Part shown: piece after piece, positions 16,294 through 26,434 of the stretch
Layout of the letters: every line of letters begins with the position of its first letter
Position numbering within the stretch: the first letter of the stretch is position 1
NCBI RefSeq assembly: GCF_900539295.1
Contig: NZ_UQBH01000002.1
Span: 1 to 64,000 of the forward strand
DNA from: an uncultured Megasphaera sp.
GTDB lineage: Bacteria; Bacillota; Negativicutes; Veillonellales; Megasphaeraceae
Direction of reading: 5' to 3'
Length of the DNA stretch: 64,000 bases
Program-made: the position numbers and the translations under genes
Notes under the pieces: model-generated
Seen by the model: only the letters and a program-made list of their open reading frames with translations
Told to the model about the DNA's origin: nothing
Database searches by the model: none

Positions 16294-16964
16294 AATTTTC
16301 ACCACCTTTGCAGGGCATACATCTTTCTTTTTCACCGGAAGGCCGTTATCGCTGGCTGGCCTTCGGTTTAGTCGTCTTTATCCAGTTTGCCGCCCTGGCC
16401 TATATCGGCTGGCGCTGGCATAATATTTCTGTCGACGGGATTCCCTATCAGTGGCGCGCTGTGCCGCGGTTAGAAATCTCTACCTTCGGGACCGACTATG
16501 TCCGCGTCGTATTCCCGGAAGATACGACGACTTGGCGTGACGAAACGCCGCCTGAAAAGGGGCAGCAGATTTATGTGGCTATCTCACGCGACGCGTCAGG
16601 TATTATGAAAGTCGAAGGAGCGTCGGCGTCAAAGCCCGACTCCGGCACGGATTATATGCGGGCGACGGCTGTTTCCTATAAAGACGGCAGCGTCCAGTTT
16701 CAGGTAGGCTTTGACCGCTATCGCCTGTCTCCGGAACTGGCTGACGGTATTTATAGTCTTCGCACCGATGACAGTATCATCGCCAGCATCCGTATCAAGC
16801 GGGGCGAAGGTGTGATCGAAGGGATTTTTGTCAATGGCGTTCCCTTAGAAGAGCTCAGTAATGCAGCTGCCATGGATAAGGCCCGCGCCGATAAGGCCGG
16901 CCAATCCCTGTTTGATAAGCCCCATCTTGTCGATTCCGGGATGGTGCCGCCAAAAGAAGAATGA
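16290..16964 (+). CDS. GDYXXLXY family protein
   Basis: A 224-residue protein with one N-terminal membrane anchor (residues ~22-45, FGLVVFIQFAALAYIGWRW) and an extracytoplasmic domain. The family signature appears in variant form as GTDYMRATAVSY, preceded by DYVRVVFPED and YVAISRDASG. The start is chosen at 16290, seven bases... after the end of AAGGAGG (16274-16280) there is a 9-base spacer, and this ATG overlaps the stop of the DUF2157 gene. Upstream in-frame starts lie inside the DUF2157 gene and lack ribosome sites. The pair with DUF2157 is widespread; its function is unknown and probably envelope related. Confidence 0.8.
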   Translation: MKFSPPLQGIHLSFSPEGRYRWLAFGLVVFIQFAALAYIGWRWHNISVDGIPYQWRAVPRLEISTFGTDYVRVVFPEDTTTWRDETPPEKGQQIYVAISRDASGIMKVEGASASKPDSGTDYMRATAVSYKDGSVQFQVGFDRYRLSPELADGIYSLRTDDSIIASIRIKRGEGVIEGIFVNGVPLEELSNAAAMDKARADKAGQSLFDKPHLVDSGMVPPKEE

Positions 16965-16981
16965 CAGAAAGGGAGGAATTT

Positions 16982-18295
16982 ATGAAAGGGTATTCGAAAT
17001 TTGCCAAACTTGCTATGACCGTCATGTTATTGGCTGCGTTCTTCCTCTTATCGGGGTTTCGGGCGCAGACGATTATTCATGACGATGGCAGTGAAACGCA
17101 GGACGTTTTGAAAGTGTCGGATACTGCAGAAGGACAGCAAAGCCTGAAAGCCGATGCCGATGAGTTCCAAAAACGCAGTTATACCATTATGGATTATAGT
17201 AATGACAACGGCGAAGGTTTTCGGGCTATGAAGACCATTACCAATGACGGAGCTAGCCGAAGCTCTGTCGACCACATCGTCCATAAGACCCATGACGGTC
17301 TGTTTGCCTCGACGTATTATATCAATTATAATTTCGATGCCAACAGTATTCAGAATCTTCGTTTGGGTGCGCCTATGCCGGAAAACGGCGTCGATTTGGA
17401 ATACATGGTATCCTTCCCGTCCGGTACGCAGGTCGAAAGCAACAGCAATAAGGCCGATGATCAGGCCAGCACCTACCTGTGGCAGCTATCTGATTCGCAG
17501 CCGACGACCATAAGTCTGCAGGCCACGGTTTGGCATAAACTCTTCATCTATATGGCCTTGTTCTTAATCGGACTGATCTTACTCGTCGTCCTCATTATGG
17601 AACATCGCCGCAAAAGCGTCATCAGTTGGAAGCGGGCAGCTCAGATGCGCCGGTTGGAAATGATGCTGCTCTGTATTCCTATCGTCATCTTAGGGTATAT
17701 GGGCTATGAATACTATGTCGGCACCCACGTCACGACGGCCTCCCTTGATAAAGTCGCTGAGCAGCAGCAGGAAGAACTCCTGGAAAATCGTGAAGAAGAT
17801 CGGAAAATGCAGGAAGCAGATGCCAGGAAACAGCGCAGCGGGGAATTGGCAGCGGCTCGTATTCGCAGTAAAGCCAGTGAGATTTCAAACGAACTGCGCA
17901 GCTTGAAGCGGCAGTACCGCGACGGAGCTGTCAGCGGCAGTTCGGCCCGTTCACAGGCTCAGAGCCTGGCCCAGCAGGCCCGGGATATGATCAGCGGCAA
18001 TGCCGATCTGTCTCAGGCTGACCGCGAAGTCTTGGAACAGCTCATCAACAGCGTCGTATCGGAAGCCGAGTCGATCAGCGATTCCGTGCCGGCAGTGACT
18101 CGGAATGCAGCGCCGGAACGGCAGCGCAGCGATGCATCTGAATCAGAAAGAAAGAGCCGTGCCTCAGCGGATAGTGATGAAAAAGAATCGGACGGTGAAT
18201 CTCGTTCTAATGCTTCAAAGAGCCGTCAGTCCGGAGATCGCGAAACGTCTTCTGACAGCGGGGACAGCCAGGAAACAGATAAAAATAATAAATAA
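16982..18295 (+). CDS. Secreted/membrane protein with LppM-like domain and Ser-rich tail, unknown function
   Basis: A 437-residue protein. An N-terminal signal segment (MTVMLLAAFFLLSGFRAQ) precedes an exported domain whose last part (MVSFPSGTQVESNSNKADD, then YLWQLSDSQ) resembles LppM/DUF3153 domains. Two membrane helices follow at about 188-208 (LFIYMALFLIGLILLVVLIM) and 222-245. A long Gln/Glu-rich coiled coil leads to a Ser/Asp/Glu/Arg low-complexity C-terminus. The start at 16982 follows GGGAGGA; an upstream ATG at 16961 lies before this site. Third gene of the DUF2157 operon. The LppM resemblance is a visual judgement, not a search result. Confidence 0.7.
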   Translation: MKGYSKFAKLAMTVMLLAAFFLLSGFRAQTIIHDDGSETQDVLKVSDTAEGQQSLKADADEFQKRSYTIMDYSNDNGEGFRAMKTITNDGASRSSVDHIVHKTHDGLFASTYYINYNFDANSIQNLRLGAPMPENGVDLEYMVSFPSGTQVESNSNKADDQASTYLWQLSDSQPTTISLQATVWHKLFIYMALFLIGLILLVVLIMEHRRKSVISWKRAAQMRRLEMMLLCIPIVILGYMGYEYYVGTHVTTASLDKVAEQQQEELLENREEDRKMQEADARKQRSGELAAARIRSKASEISNELRSLKRQYRDGAVSGSSARSQAQSLAQQARDMISGNADLSQADREVLEQLINSVVSEAESISDSVPAVTRNAAPERQRSDASESERKSRASADSDEKESDGESRSNASKSRQSGDRETSSDSGDSQETDKNNK

Positions 18296-18423
18296 TAGAT
18301 ATCTTTTGGTAGGTTTTTTCATTTATACTATTTCCTATTTATCTAAAAGATGTTATGATAGAAACGTGATAATTGACATTACAGCATAACTGTGCTGGTA
18401 CTATTTAAGGAGGTTATACATAT

Positions 18424-19659
18424 ATGCATTGTGTAGAAGAAATTAAAAACGGTATCTATTGGATGGGATGCAACGACTTCCGGACGGAATTATTTGAACG
18501 GATCTTCCCCCTCCCGGAAGGGATTTCGTACAACACCTATTTCATCGATGATGAAAAGACGTGCCTCATCGATGCCATGGATAAGTCTTGCCGTGACGAA
18601 TTTCTTGAAGATGTAGAATACTTGCTCAAAGGCCGTAAACTGGACTACTTCGTCCTTCAGCATATGGAACCGGATCACGCAAGTTCGGCCCTGGCCCTTC
18701 TGGAAAAATATCCGGAAGCCAAAATCATCGGCCAGCCGTCGACCTTTAAGCTCTTTGAACAGTTTTTCCGCCATCCCATGCCGGAACGCTACATGGTCGT
18801 CAACGAAGGGGATAAGCTGGAATTGGGGAAACACACTCTGCAGTTTATCAAAGCCCCGATGGTTCACTGGCCGGAAGTCATCATGACTTATGAAGTAACG
18901 GATCATGTCCTGTTCAGTGCCGATGCCTTTGGTCACTTCGGTACCGTCGGCAACGTCTTCGCCGACCAGGCTGATTTTGAAGAAAACTACCTCGATGAAG
19001 CTCGTCGCTACTATGTCAATATCGTCGGAAAATATGGCCCTCAGGTCATGAACGTCCTTAAAAAAGCATCCAAGCTGCCTATCGATGTTATTTGCCCCCT
19101 CCACGGTTTCGTCTTCCGTACGCCGGAAACGATTAAGTACATCGTGGACAAACACCTGCACTGGGCACAGCACGTACCGGAAAAGAAGGGCGTCGTCATC
19201 GCTTTCTCTTCCATTTACGGCAATACGGAACGGGCTGCCTGCGTCTTGGCCAATAAATTGAGCCGCCGCGGCGTTCGCGATATCCGCATGTACGACGTTG
19301 CCAAAGTCCACGCTTCTTTCGTAACGGCGAAGGCTTGGGAATACAGCCACCTTCTCCTGGCTGCACCGACGTACAATTTAAATCTCTTCCTGCCCATGGA
19401 AAGCTTCCTCCACGACTTGAAGACCCTCATGTTCCAGAAGCGCACCATCGGAATCGTCGCCTGCCACAGCTGGGCTTCGGCTGCGTATAAGACTATGGCA
19501 GATTACGTTGAAAACGAATTTAAATGCTGCGAACTCCTTGAACCGACGATGGATTTGAAATCGTCTCTTCATGACGATCAGGAATGCCTGATGGATGAAT
19601 TAGCCGATAAAATGGCAGAAAGCATTGAACAGTATCCCGATCCCAAGACTTTGCTCTAA
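18424..19659 (+). CDS. FprA-type flavodiiron protein (oxygen / nitric oxide reductase)
   Basis: A 411-residue, two-domain protein of the normal FprA/Roo size. The metallo-beta-lactamase domain carries diiron ligands H80, E82, D84 and H85 in LQHMEPDHASS, H148 in MVHWPE, D167 in SADAFGH, and a His in CPLHGFVF. The C-terminal flavodoxin domain (from ~250) starts VVIAFSSIYGNTERAA, the FMN phosphate loop. Such enzymes reduce O2 to water or NO to N2O with electrons from rubredoxin, protecting anaerobes. Ribosome site AAGGAGG is seven bases upstream. TTGACA (18373-18378) precedes the gene, but the nearest -10 (TACTAT) is 20 bases away, so its promoter is uncertain. Confidence 0.95.
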   Translation: MHCVEEIKNGIYWMGCNDFRTELFERIFPLPEGISYNTYFIDDEKTCLIDAMDKSCRDEFLEDVEYLLKGRKLDYFVLQHMEPDHASSALALLEKYPEAKIIGQPSTFKLFEQFFRHPMPERYMVVNEGDKLELGKHTLQFIKAPMVHWPEVIMTYEVTDHVLFSADAFGHFGTVGNVFADQADFEENYLDEARRYYVNIVGKYGPQVMNVLKKASKLPIDVICPLHGFVFRTPETIKYIVDKHLHWAQHVPEKKGVVIAFSSIYGNTERAACVLANKLSRRGVRDIRMYDVAKVHASFVTAKAWEYSHLLLAAPTYNLNLFLPMESFLHDLKTLMFQKRTIGIVACHSWASAAYKTMADYVENEFKCCELLEPTMDLKSSLHDDQECLMDELADKMAESIEQYPDPKTLL

Positions 19660-19682
19660 GGGCCGAGAGGACTGAAAACCTG

Positions 19683-19761
19683 GCTGCTGCACTATGGAAG
19701 GGCGATTCTTGAGTTGATTCTGACTCAAGAGTCTGCCTTTCTGTGGCAGTAGTTTTTTTTC
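19683..19761 (+). terminator. Terminator after fprA
   Basis: A perfect inner stem TCTTGAGT / ACTCAAGA extends through GGCGAT / GTCTGCC to outer CTGCTGCAC / GTGGCAGTAG arms, then TTTTTTTT. Confidence 0.8.
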
Positions 19762-19824
19762 TTCATATAGGCGAACATTTTTTCGAAAATGGGAGCATTT
19801 TCCTTTTAGGACGCCCCTTCGATG

Positions 19825-19833
19825 TGGTATAAT
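19825..19833 (+). promoter_or_regulatory. Extended -10 promoter of the 51-residue peptide gene
   Basis: TGGTATAAT matches the TGnTATAAT extended -10 exactly, 28 bases before the start codon. No good -35 is seen, as expected of this promoter class. Confidence 0.55.
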
Positions 19834-19860
19834 AAAGAAAATATGATAGGAGGTGGTACG

Positions 19861-20016
19861 ATGATCATTCGTGACGACAGTGCCAAAAGCGGCGACAAGC
19901 ACGAACAGGACAAGGCCCGCAGCAACGGCGAAGAACTGCACATCGACTTGGGCCGTGATTTGACGGAAGACGAACAGAAGATATTTGAAAAACTGCGTGA
20001 AGGTTTGAATTTATAA
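19861..20016 (+). CDS. Small charged protein, 51 residues, unknown function
   Basis: A short gene with strong expression signals: AGGAGGTGG (19849-19857) just before ATG, and an extended -10 TATAAT 28 bases upstream. The product (MIIRDDSAKSGDKHEQDKAR at the start, a predicted C-terminal helix LTEDEQKIFEKLREGLNL) is highly charged, soluble and has no cysteine or signal. It stands between fprA and the radical SAM gene with its own promoter. I do not recognise it. The well-formed signals and codon use support a real gene. Confidence 0.65.
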   Translation: MIIRDDSAKSGDKHEQDKARSNGEELHIDLGRDLTEDEQKIFEKLREGLNL

Positions 20017-20107
20017 TGGACAGGGACTGCCTGAGGAAGCCATGCTTTCATCGGGCAGTTTCTTTTAAAAATATAAAGGATGAGTCCCTGACGGGGGAGG
20101 TGTAACG

Positions 20108-21352
20108 GTGGATTGGGATCGGATTGAAGCGAAACTGCATATTTTGAGTGATGCGGCTAAGTATGATGTATCCTGCTCATCGAGCGGCAGCCATCGGGCC
20201 AATAAAGCCGGCGGTATCGGGAATGCAGCGGCATGCGGCATTTGCCATACCTGGTCTGCCGACGGGCGGTGTGTATCCCTCTTGAAGATACTCATGACCA
20301 ACTACTGCATCTACGACTGTGCCTACTGTGTCAATGGGACGAGCCGTGAAGCCAAAAGGGCTATCTTGACGCCGGAGGAAATCGCCGATGTGACCCTTGC
20401 CTTTTACCGGCGCAACTATATCGAAGGACTCTTCCTCAGTTCCGGTGTCTATCGCTCACCGGACTATACGACGGAGCTCTTGATACGAACGGCCCGGATC
20501 TTGAGGGACGATAAGAAGTTTAACGGCTACATCCATATGAAAGGCATTCCCGGAACGAGTGCGGCCCTCATTCGTGAGCTCGGCCGCTACGTCGACCGCC
20601 TGAGCGTCAACATCGAACTGCCGTCGTCATCGAGCCTGAAGCTCTTGGCTCCGCAGAAGACCAAAGAGAACATCCTCGTTCCCATGGGGCATATCCGGGA
20701 AGGCATCGACCAGTGGCGCGATGAAAAGAAACGGTACAAGAAGGTGCCGTCATTTGTTCCGGCCGGACAGACGACGCAGCTCATCGTCGGGGCGACGCCG
20801 GACAGCGACCGGACGATCCTGCGTCTCAGCCAGGCCCTGTATGACAAGGTAGAGATGAAGCGCGTCTATTATTCGGCCTATGTGCCGGCCGTTACCGGTT
20901 CAAATCTGCCGGCGATTGTAAAACCGCCGCTCCTTCGCGAACATCGCCTGTATCAGGCCGACTGGCTGCTGCGGTTTTACCAGTTTAACGTCGAAGAAAT
21001 TTTGACCGATGAGGCACCGAACTTCGATTTGGACCTCGATCCGAAAGCCTGCTGGGCCCTGCGCCATCCGGAAGTTTTCCCCCTTGAAGTCAATCGGGCT
21101 TCTTACCACGATTTGCTTCGCGTACCCGGTATTGGCGTCACTTCGGCGCGCCGCATCTGCGCTGCCCGCCGCCAGGCCTTCCTGTCGTACGACAGTCTGA
21201 AACGCTTAGGCGTCGTGTTAAAACGGGCCCGCTATTTTATTACCTGCAAGGGAAAATATTACGGCCTTTCGACAGATCCGGCCTATGTCCGGCGGATGCT
21301 TTTATCAGGACAGACGCAGCCGTCTGCCTATGAGCCCATGAGTTTATTTTAG
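20108..21352 (+). CDS. Putative DNA modification/repair radical SAM protein (TIGR03916-like)
   Basis: A 414-residue protein. The radical SAM cluster motif is C67-x3-C71-x2-C74 in NYCIYDCAYC. Extra conserved-looking cysteines precede it (C23, C43, C46, C55; AACGICHTW), possibly for a second metal site. LPSSSSLKLLAPQKTKENI is typical of the family linked to uracil-DNA glycosylase. The C-terminus has a helix-hairpin-helix (LLRVPGIGVTSARRIC, ~335-350), a DNA-binding element. GTG start after GGGAGGTG. It is followed 10 bases later by its usual partner. The reaction is unknown; the family is linked to DNA only by domains and context. Confidence 0.85.
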   Translation: MDWDRIEAKLHILSDAAKYDVSCSSSGSHRANKAGGIGNAAACGICHTWSADGRCVSLLKILMTNYCIYDCAYCVNGTSREAKRAILTPEEIADVTLAFYRRNYIEGLFLSSGVYRSPDYTTELLIRTARILRDDKKFNGYIHMKGIPGTSAALIRELGRYVDRLSVNIELPSSSSLKLLAPQKTKENILVPMGHIREGIDQWRDEKKRYKKVPSFVPAGQTTQLIVGATPDSDRTILRLSQALYDKVEMKRVYYSAYVPAVTGSNLPAIVKPPLLREHRLYQADWLLRFYQFNVEEILTDEAPNFDLDLDPKACWALRHPEVFPLEVNRASYHDLLRVPGIGVTSARRICAARRQAFLSYDSLKRLGVVLKRARYFITCKGKYYGLSTDPAYVRRMLLSGQTQPSAYEPMSLF

Positions 21353-21362
21353 AGGCACTGCG

Positions 21363-22100
21363 ATGATATATATATACGATGGAAGTTTTTTCGGATACCT
21401 GTCGGCTGTCTTTGACGGCTGGCATGACGGCGTGGCGCAGATCGAGGATATCTGTTTGGAAACCGATGAGGCATCGCTTTTTTCTGAGTCACGCTTCGTT
21501 CCGACGGACGACGGCAAGGCCCGGCGCATCCTTGACGGCCTTTTGCTGCAATGTGGTCCCAAGGCCTGTCATTATTTCTACTATGCCTTTTTGGCCGAGC
21601 AGAAAGATCGGGGCCTTTCGCTGTTGACCTATTTACGGACGGCTTTTCGGTATAAAAAGGATTTTCTCTGCCATCTCGGTGAAGAACCGATTTGGAAGGT
21701 TCGTCAATGGGCCCGGAAAACGGGAAACGAACGCCATAAACTCTTGGGGCTGGCCCGCTTTCAAGAACTGTCCGACGGTATGCTCTACTGCCGGCTGAAG
21801 CCGACGTGCTGCGTCATACCGGTCATGGCGCCGCACTTTGTCCGCCGTTTTCCCGGTGAGCGCTGGGTTCTCCACGATACGGGCAGAGGTTTTGGCGTTT
21901 ACTATGATCGAAAGACGCCGGTCATGGTTACCATTCCCGACGTACAGGCGGCTCCGGAATTATCGGCCGATGAATTAGCTGTTGAACGGGTCTGGCAGAC
22001 CTATTACCGCACGATTGCCATCCCGTCGCGGAAAAATGAGGCCCTTCGCCGCAATTTTATGCCTAAAAAATATTGGCCGACTCTTATTGAAATGAAGTGA
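21363..22100 (+). CDS. TIGR03915 family DNA metabolism protein (DUF4130)
   Basis: A 245-residue protein that begins MIYIYDGSFFGYLSAVFDG, characteristic of the family paired with the radical SAM protein encoded just upstream. It later has WARKTGNERHKLLGLARFQE and ends PSRKNEALRRNFMPKKYWP. In other bacteria this domain is found fused to a uracil-DNA glycosylase domain, which is absent here. The 10-base spacing makes an operon with the radical SAM gene certain in practice. Function is inferred only from these associations. Confidence 0.82.
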   Translation: MIYIYDGSFFGYLSAVFDGWHDGVAQIEDICLETDEASLFSESRFVPTDDGKARRILDGLLLQCGPKACHYFYYAFLAEQKDRGLSLLTYLRTAFRYKKDFLCHLGEEPIWKVRQWARKTGNERHKLLGLARFQELSDGMLYCRLKPTCCVIPVMAPHFVRRFPGERWVLHDTGRGFGVYYDRKTPVMVTIPDVQAAPELSADELAVERVWQTYYRTIAIPSRKNEALRRNFMPKKYWPTLIEMK

Positions 22101-22175
22101 AAAAAAGTGTTTCTTTTTCCCGGCACTTGATATATAATAGTAACATTGGATTGGTGATAGGAAAGGTGGAATACA

Positions 22176-22604
22176 TTGAAACCTGTCTTAGTAAGTGTAC
22201 AGAGTATCCAACGCGACCCGGAAGGGCAAGAGCTGAAAATAGAGCTCGTTTCCGAAGGTAAGTATTATATCAAAGACGATACCCAGTACATCGTCTATGA
22301 AGAGAGCGAACTGACGGAAATGAAAGGCGTTACGACGGTCATTAAGGTCTTACCCGGAGGGTCCGTCTTATTGTTGCGTCTGGGGAAACTTCGCCAGCGT
22401 CAGGAATTTCATAAGGGGAAAACGACCCATTCCCAGTATGAAACACCGGTTGGTACCTTTGATGTGAAGATGAAAACCTATGAATGCCGTACCGATCTTC
22501 AGGACGGTATCGGTACGATTTACCTGGGCTATGACGTCCATATTGAGGATATCAGTTCCATGTATACTCAATTAACCATAACTGTGCAGGAGGATAAAGC
22601 GTAA
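22176..22604 (+). CDS. DUF1934 domain protein (YwiB-like)
   Basis: A 142-residue beta-rich protein of calycin-like fold, the usual length for YwiB. The start is TTG at 22176, set by AAAGGTGG (22162-22169); no ATG is available nearby. A TATAAT at 22133-22138 with weak -35 is the likely promoter. The order DUF1934 - argS - pyrG copies the ywiB-argS-rpoE-pyrG arrangement of Bacillus, without rpoE. Its stop overlaps the argS start by one base (TAATG), so the two are translationally coupled. Function unknown. Confidence 0.85.
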   Translation: MKPVLVSVQSIQRDPEGQELKIELVSEGKYYIKDDTQYIVYEESELTEMKGVTTVIKVLPGGSVLLLRLGKLRQRQEFHKGKTTHSQYETPVGTFDVKMKTYECRTDLQDGIGTIYLGYDVHIEDISSMYTQLTITVQEDKA

Positions 22605-24268
22605 TGGAAATGAAGGATTTATTGAAGCAGGGGATTACGGAAGCCTTAAATAAGGCCATTGATGCAGGGACGCTTCCAGCCGGCGACTATCCGAGTGTTG
22701 CCTTGGAAGTGCCGCCGCAGAAAGAATTCGGCGACTTTGCCAGCAATATCGCCATGCAGTCGGCCCGCGTCGCCCATAAGGCACCGAAACTCATTGCCCA
22801 GGCCATCGTCGATGAAATGGATTATCCCTGGCTCGAACGGGCTGAAATCGCCGGTGCCGGCTTCATAAACTTCTTTTTGAAGAACGACGTCATTTACGAT
22901 ACGCTTAAACAGATCCTGGCCGCCGGCGATGCTTACGGCCATGCTCCTTTGCGTGAGGAGGATTCGGTCCAAGTCGAATATGTCAGTGCCAATCCGACGG
23001 GACCGCTTCATGTCGGCCACGGCCGCGGCGCCGCTTACGGCAGCACCTTGGTCAACCTCCTGCGGGCAGCCGGCTATAACGTTCAGGCTGAATACTACAT
23101 CAATGATGCCGGCAACCAGATGAATAATTTGGCCGCATCGGTCAATGCCCGCTACCTGGAATTATTGGGCCGGCCGTCGGAAATTCCGGAAAACGGCTAC
23201 CACGGCCACGACATCATCGAAACGGCTCAGGCCATTATCGACCAGGACGGCGATAAATACCTCGACATGCCGGAAGAAGAACGGCTTGACTTGTTTAAAG
23301 ACCGGGCCTATGTTGAAAAACTGAAGGCTCTGAAACGAGATTTAGCGCATTTTAACGTTTCTTACGATAACTGGTTCAGCGAACGGACTCTTCATCCAGA
23401 TGCCATTGAGGCTGCTTGTGACGTCCTGAAGGGCCGGGGGAAGATTTATGAAAAAGACGGTGCCCTGTGGCTGAAGTCGACTGATTACGGCGATGACAAG
23501 GACCGCGTCGTCATTCGTGACAACGGCGTTCCGACCTATTTAGCTGCCGACATCGCCTATCATAAGAATAAGTATGAACGGGGCTTTAAGACCATGATCA
23601 ATATTTGGGGCGCCGATCATCATGGCTACGTCGCCCGCGTAAAGGCCGCTATGGCTGCCTTGGGGTTCGACACGGATCAGCTGGAAGTCCTCTTGCTGCA
23701 GATGGTCAGCCTCTTCCGGGACGGCAAGCCCGTCAAGATGAGTAAGCGGACCGGTCAGGCCATTACCTTGAATGAACTGATCGAAGAAGTCGGTACCGAT
23801 GCAGCTCGTTACTTCTTCATCATGCGGTCCCTTGATACGCAGCTCGATTTCGATTTGGATTTGGCCAAATCGCACAGCAATGAAAACCCCGTTTACTATA
23901 TCCAATACGCTCACGCTCGGATTTACAGCATCTATCGCCAGGCCAAAGAAGCCGGCGTCGAGCTTAACAGCGATTGGTCCGATGTCAAATGGGATACCTT
24001 GACCAATGACTATGAATTGGCTTTGATTAAGAAGATGGCTGCATTCCCGGAAGAAATCCAGAATGCGGCTCGTGAACGGGCTCCGCACCGCATCGCTCAT
24101 TTCGTTCACGAACTGGCCAGCTTGTTCCATGCATTCTATAATCACTGCCGCATCATCCAGGAAGATAAGGATTTGGAAAAAGCGCGGCTGGCCTTGGTTA
24201 CGGCTGTACGCATTACCATTGCCAACAGCTTGGCTATTTTAGGGGTTTCTGCTCCTGAAAAAATGTAA
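22604..24268 (+). CDS. argS: Arginyl-tRNA synthetase
   Basis: A 554-residue class I synthetase of normal length that charges tRNA-Arg. Present are the N-terminal additional domain, the HIGH-type motif HVGHGRGAAYG (about residue 132), the KMSK-type motif VKMSKRTGQ (about 378) and the C-terminal anticodon-binding DALR domain ending ANSLAILGVSAPEKM. Second gene of the DUF1934-argS unit. A TATAAT begins right after its stop codon and may start pyrG transcription. Confidence 0.97.
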   Translation: MEMKDLLKQGITEALNKAIDAGTLPAGDYPSVALEVPPQKEFGDFASNIAMQSARVAHKAPKLIAQAIVDEMDYPWLERAEIAGAGFINFFLKNDVIYDTLKQILAAGDAYGHAPLREEDSVQVEYVSANPTGPLHVGHGRGAAYGSTLVNLLRAAGYNVQAEYYINDAGNQMNNLAASVNARYLELLGRPSEIPENGYHGHDIIETAQAIIDQDGDKYLDMPEEERLDLFKDRAYVEKLKALKRDLAHFNVSYDNWFSERTLHPDAIEAACDVLKGRGKIYEKDGALWLKSTDYGDDKDRVVIRDNGVPTYLAADIAYHKNKYERGFKTMINIWGADHHGYVARVKAAMAALGFDTDQLEVLLLQMVSLFRDGKPVKMSKRTGQAITLNELIEEVGTDAARYFFIMRSLDTQLDFDLDLAKSHSNENPVYYIQYAHARIYSIYRQAKEAGVELNSDWSDVKWDTLTNDYELALIKKMAAFPEEIQNAARERAPHRIAHFVHELASLFHAFYNHCRIIQEDKDLEKARLALVTAVRITIANSLAILGVSAPEKM

Positions 24269-24292
24269 TATAATAAAATGATAAGTTATTGA

Positions 24293-25945
<1,653 letters not shown>

Positions 25946-25969
25946 TAGAAGTAAATCGAAGCTATAAAA

Positions 25970-25998
25970 GGACGCTCTCTTGGAGGGCGTCTTTTTTT
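25970..25998 (+). terminator. Terminator after pyrG
   Basis: GACGCTCT / AGGGCGTC stem (one T-G pair) with a short loop, followed by TTTTTTT. Confidence 0.85.
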
Positions 25999-26127
25999 AC
26001 ATTTCGTGCATTTTCATGAATCTTGCAAATATCGTATAAATTCTTCGCGGTCATTCTAATTTCGGGATGCAAGGTATAAAGATACAGTGAATGCGAGGTA
26101 TCATGTTGTTTATGAATATAATATACA

Positions 26128-26157
26128 CGCCATATGTGCCTGGTGTAACATATGGCG
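26128..26157. repeat. 10-bp inverted repeat with 10-base spacer
   Basis: CGCCATATGT and ACATATGGCG match perfectly around a 10-base spacer. A TATAAT ends six bases upstream, and no T-run follows, so an operator or 5' RNA hairpin is more likely than a terminator. Confidence 0.55.
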
Positions 26158-26377
26158 AAATGTTATATGCCTTTAAAATATGATAAAATCAGAGGTCTTG
26201 AAAAGGGTTTGTAAACTATTTATTTGTTATTCCGCTTCCTTGAAAATCCCGTAAAATGGCCGTTTATACTATACAAAATAGGTGTCGTATGAAGAAATGT
26301 AAACCAAAATATCTTTTTAAATTTGGACGGCTTTTGACTTCTTTTTCCTTCGCATTGCATATTATAAAAATAAGTTA

Positions 26378-26407
26378 AATGTGAAACTTTGCTCCGATTT
26401 TCACATT
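26378..26407. promoter_or_regulatory. Spaced inverted repeat overlapping the rnf -35 box, operator candidate
   Basis: AATGTGAAA and TTTCACATT are perfect 9-bp arms separated by 12 bases. The right arm runs into the -35 box TTGAAT at 26406. The arms contain TGTGA/TCACA, the half-sites of CRP/FNR and Rex operators, but 10 bases further apart than in those sites. Confidence 0.5.
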
Positions 26408-26434
26408 GAATAATACGCTACATAATGATATAAT
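26406..26434 (+). promoter_or_regulatory. Promoter of the rnf operon
   Basis: TTGAAT (26406-26411), a 17-base spacer and a perfect TATAAT (26429-26434) lie about 70 bases before the rnfC start codon. Confidence 0.8.

Noticed and set aside
26289..26378. 29-codon basic frame upstream of rnf
   Set aside because: Only a weak AGGTGT precedes it and the peptide has no recognisable feature; kept only as a remark in the intergenic description.
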